A DNA stretch of 6,751 bases. It comes from Actinomycetota bacterium (GTDB taxonomy: Bacteria > Actinomycetota > Acidimicrobiia > Acidimicrobiales > Microtrichaceae). The stretch is from NCBI GenBank assembly GCA_005777415.1, contig SXMI01000261.1:1-6751 (forward strand). Direction: 5' to 3'. Numbering within the stretch: position 1 is the stretch's first letter; each line of letters begins with the position of its first letter. Positions 5,187-6,751 of this stretch are shown one piece after another. The notes beneath the pieces are model-generated. The model did not search any database. It was not told the DNA's origin and worked only from the letters and a program-made list of their open reading frames with translations. Both the position numbers and the translations under genes were made by a program.

Positions 5187-5825
5187 GTGGCGTTCGCCCC
5201 GGCGGTCCAGGACCTGATCGACGCCCTCGGTCGGCTGCCGGGCGTGGGTCCGAAGTCGGCCCAGCGGATCGCATTCCACCTCCTCAAGGCCGACCCCGAG
5301 GAGTCGAACCGTCTGGCGGCGGCCGTGCTGGCGGCCAAGGAACGGATCGGGTTCTGCGAGCTGTGCTTCAACCTGTCGGAGCACCCCCGCTGCGAGATCT
5401 GCAGCGACGAGCGTCGCGACGCCCACGTGCTGTGCGTCGTCGAGGAGCCCCGGGACGTCGTGGCGATCGAGCGCACGCGCGAGTTCCGCGGCCGCTACCA
5501 CGTCCTCCAGGGGGCGATCGACCACCTGCAGGGCGTCGGCCCGGAGCAGCTCCGCATCCGTGAGCTGCTCGCCCGGGTCGGTGCGGAGGGCGTGCAGGAG
5601 GTCATCATCTGCACGAACCCCAACCTGGAGGGCGAGGCGACGGCGCTCTACCTGTCGCGTGCGCTCGAGGCGCCGGGTCTGGTCGTGTCCCGCATCGCCA
5701 ACGGCCTCCCGGTCGGCGGCGACCTGGAGTACGCCGACGAGTTGACCCTCGGGCGGGCGCTGGAGGGTCGCCGGGTCCTGGGCGGCGCAGCGGACGTGCC
5801 CGCCGAGCCGCCGACCACCGGGTGA
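5187..5825 (+). CDS. recR: Recombination mediator RecR
   Basis: RecR acts with RecO (and RecF) to load RecA on SSB-coated single-stranded DNA at gaps and stalled forks. At 212 residues from a GTG start, its length is near the family norm of about 200. Domains in order: the helix-hairpin-helix LPGVGPKSAQRIAFHLL (17-33); a zinc finger with Cys57, Cys60, Cys69 and Cys72; and a Toprim domain opening with VLCVVEEPRDVVAIE (about 81-95) and containing CTNPNLEGEATALYLSR. The C-terminal part has the VSRIANGLPVGGDLEYADELTLGRAL signature that closes RecR proteins. The GTG at 5187 is one base after the YbaB stop and agrees with the FAPAVQDLIDALGRLPGVG start expected for the family; a frame open further upstream within the YbaB gene is not needed. 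The last dozen residues are a variable tail. Translation is probably coupled to the gene before it. Confidence 0.97.
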   Translation: MAFAPAVQDLIDALGRLPGVGPKSAQRIAFHLLKADPEESNRLAAAVLAAKERIGFCELCFNLSEHPRCEICSDERRDAHVLCVVEEPRDVVAIERTREFRGRYHVLQGAIDHLQGVGPEQLRIRELLARVGAEGVQEVIICTNPNLEGEATALYLSRALEAPGLVVSRIANGLPVGGDLEYADELTLGRALEGRRVLGGAADVPAEPPTTG

Positions 5826-5832
5826 TCGGCCG

Positions 5833-6552
5833 GTGGTGACGTCCTCACCCGTCGGTGGGCCGGCCGAGCGGGTCCCCTCCACCTGGCGCGGTCCGGGGCG
5901 CGAGGCCTACGCACCGGTGTGGATCGCGATCGCGCTGGCCGCCGTGCTGCAGTTGGTGACGCCGTCGGTCATGGACGGCTGGGTCGACCTGACCCTGTGC
6001 TCGCTGCTCGTCCTGGCGCTCGTGGTCCTCGTGGTGGCGAGCCGTGAGGACGGCCGGCTCGTCGCCCGGCACATCCACGGCCACTCGACCCCGGCCCGCC
6101 GGTTCAGCCAGTTGGTGATCGTGTTGCTGTCGATCGCCAACCTGGGCACGGGGCTGGTGCTGACCGTCGAGATCCTCGGTGACTCGTCGGACTTCGACGC
6201 CTTCGACCTGCTCGTCAACACGGGGGCGGTCTGGGTCACCAACGTGATCGTCTTCGCCCTGTGGTACTGGGAGTACGACCGGGGCGGGCCCGGCCGACGG
6301 GCCGAGGGCACCGGCGCGCTCCCGACGGCGTTCGTCTTCCCGCAGATGGCCGACCCGGAACTGGCGGCGCCGGATTGGCGGCCGTTCTTCTTCGACTACC
6401 TGTACGTGTCCTTCACCAACGCCGCCTCGTTCGCATCGGCCGACGCCGTGCCGACCGCTCGTTGGGCCAAGGCTGCGATGCTCTGCCAGTCGGCGTTGTC
6501 GTTGTCGCTGCTGCTGCTCGTGCTGTCCCGGGTGGCCGGACTGCTGGGGTAG
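5833..6552 (+). CDS. Integral membrane protein of unknown function, DUF1345-like
   Basis: This 239-residue protein has about six hydrophobic segments: near residues 28-45, 53-69, 92-115, 126-146, 188-202 and 219-237. The first 25 residues are polar and Pro-rich and probably cytoplasmic. A basic loop HIHGHSTPARR (80-90) precedes the third segment, and WYWEYDRGGPGRR follows the fourth. The C-terminal part (DYLYVSFTNAASFASADAVPTARWAKAAMLCQ, split over residues ~190-221) resembles the end of DUF1345-type membrane proteins, whose function is unknown. That assignment is from memory of the pattern. The gene starts 7 bases after the recR stop on the same strand, so it is probably part of the dnaX operon, but nothing links it to DNA repair. 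The GTG at 5833 is followed directly by a second GTG, and no strong Shine-Dalgarno is seen. A hairpin lies 48 bases after its stop. Confidence 0.8.
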   Translation: MVTSSPVGGPAERVPSTWRGPGREAYAPVWIAIALAAVLQLVTPSVMDGWVDLTLCSLLVLALVVLVVASREDGRLVARHIHGHSTPARRFSQLVIVLLSIANLGTGLVLTVEILGDSSDFDAFDLLVNTGAVWVTNVIVFALWYWEYDRGGPGRRAEGTGALPTAFVFPQMADPELAAPDWRPFFFDYLYVSFTNAASFASADAVPTARWAKAAMLCQSALSLSLLLLVLSRVAGLLG

Positions 6553-6599
6553 GGCCCGCCCCGAGCGGCCGTGGCCCGTTCCCGGCCGGGCCCGAACGC

Positions 6600-6635
6600 G
6601 ACGGGGCCCGGCCGCACTTGCAGCCGGGCCCCGTC
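6600..6635. terminator. Bidirectional hairpin between convergent genes
   Basis: Arms 6600-6612 and 6623-6635 form a perfect 13-bp GC-rich stem with a 10-base loop. It lies between the ends of the membrane-protein gene (stop at 6552) and the convergent thiolase gene (stop at 6676), so it could end transcription from both sides. No T-tract is present, as is common in high-GC genomes. Confidence 0.75.
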
Positions 6636-6645
6636 ACCGTTCGGT

Positions 6646-6661
6646 GCCGCCCGCGGGCGGC
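6646..6661. other. 16-bp perfect palindrome after the thiolase stop
   Basis: GCCGCCCGCGGGCGGC is fully palindromic and begins 14 bases beyond the thiolase stop codon. In RNA it would fold as a 6-bp stem with a 4-base loop. It may be a second hairpin helping to end the thiolase transcript before the 13-bp stem. This reading is inference. Confidence 0.45.
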
Positions 6662-6675
6662 GGTGTCCGCTCGGC

Positions 6676-6751
6676 TCAGATCGTCTCGACGATCAGGGCG
6701 TCGCCCTGTCCGCCACCACCGCACAGCGCAGCGGCACCGGTGCCGCCGCCG
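6676..6751 (-). CDS. Thiolase (acetyl-CoA acyltransferase), C-terminal fragment
   Basis: Only the last 24 codons and the stop lie in the window; the gene continues past the right edge. The fragment reads GGGTGAAALCGGGGQG followed by DALIVETI. The CxGGGxG-type motif is the C-terminal active-site signature of thiolases, whose Cys acts as the general base in condensing or cleaving acyl-CoA with free CoA. The ending GQGDALIVE is typical of acetyl-CoA acetyltransferases and FadA-like enzymes in fatty-acid or polyhydroxyalkanoate metabolism. Whether this one is degradative or biosynthetic cannot be told from the tail. It is convergent with the dnaX operon and separated from it by two hairpins. Confidence 0.88.
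   Translation of the reverse strand, partial: GGGTGAAALCGGGGQGDALIVETI

Noticed and set aside
3113..5476. A 787-codon open frame on the minus strand, antisense to dnaX, the YbaB gene and recR.
   Set aside because: It is composed almost only of Ala, Ser, Arg, Thr and Pro, shows no domain, and crosses three well-supported genes. In very GC-rich DNA, stop codons are rare in shadow frames.
1..6751. A search for mobile elements, CRISPR arrays, toxin-antitoxin pairs, phage genes or defence genes.
   Set aside because: No transposase, integrase, regularly spaced repeats or paired small genes were seen. The tRNA-Ser 3' end shows no duplicated attachment-site-like copy elsewhere in the window.

Overview
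The window is very GC-rich DNA whose content points to an actinobacterium: GTG starts, GC-ending codons, TANNNT-type -10 boxes close to start codons, and a dnaX-ybaB-recR cluster next to the SRP RNA and a tRNA-Ser. The class Acidimicrobiia or a relative would fit the general look, but that placement is an impression only.

Left block, minus strand (76-2305). Reading leftward there is a tRNA-Ser(GGA) with its own promoter and a strong hairpin terminator, then a secreted lipoprotein with a DUF3558-like domain, then tadA (tRNA wobble adenosine deaminase), then an SMP-30/gluconolactonase-family beta-propeller. The three protein genes lie head to tail with gaps of 42-51 bp and may share the promoter in front of the lipoprotein gene. 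A G-rich tract with quadruplex potential follows the last stop codon.

Centre and right block, plus strand (2365-6552). The SRP RNA (4.5S-like, ffs) lies between the tRNA and dnaX and is not a protein gene. It has a near-perfect 23-bp terminal stem and a recognisable helix 8 core. After it come dnaX (clamp loader gamma/tau), a YbaB/EbfC nucleoid-associated protein, recR and an integral membrane protein of unknown function. These four genes are packed with overlaps or gaps of 1-7 bp and look like one operon. The DnaX-YbaB-RecR order is a well-known bacterial arrangement linking replication and recombinational repair. The SRP RNA and the tRNA are divergent, and their predicted -10 boxes overlap.

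Right edge. A 13-bp hairpin with a 10-nt loop separates the operon from a convergent gene, of which only the last 24 codons are in the window. These carry the CxGGGxG-type active-site motif of a thiolase.

I found no mobile element, CRISPR array, phage gene or defence system. The window is mostly housekeeping sequence. The points most worth a second look are the shared tRNA/SRP RNA promoter region, the SRP RNA itself, the long low-complexity linkers in DnaX, and a recent-looking 27-bp duplication in the lipoprotein linker.
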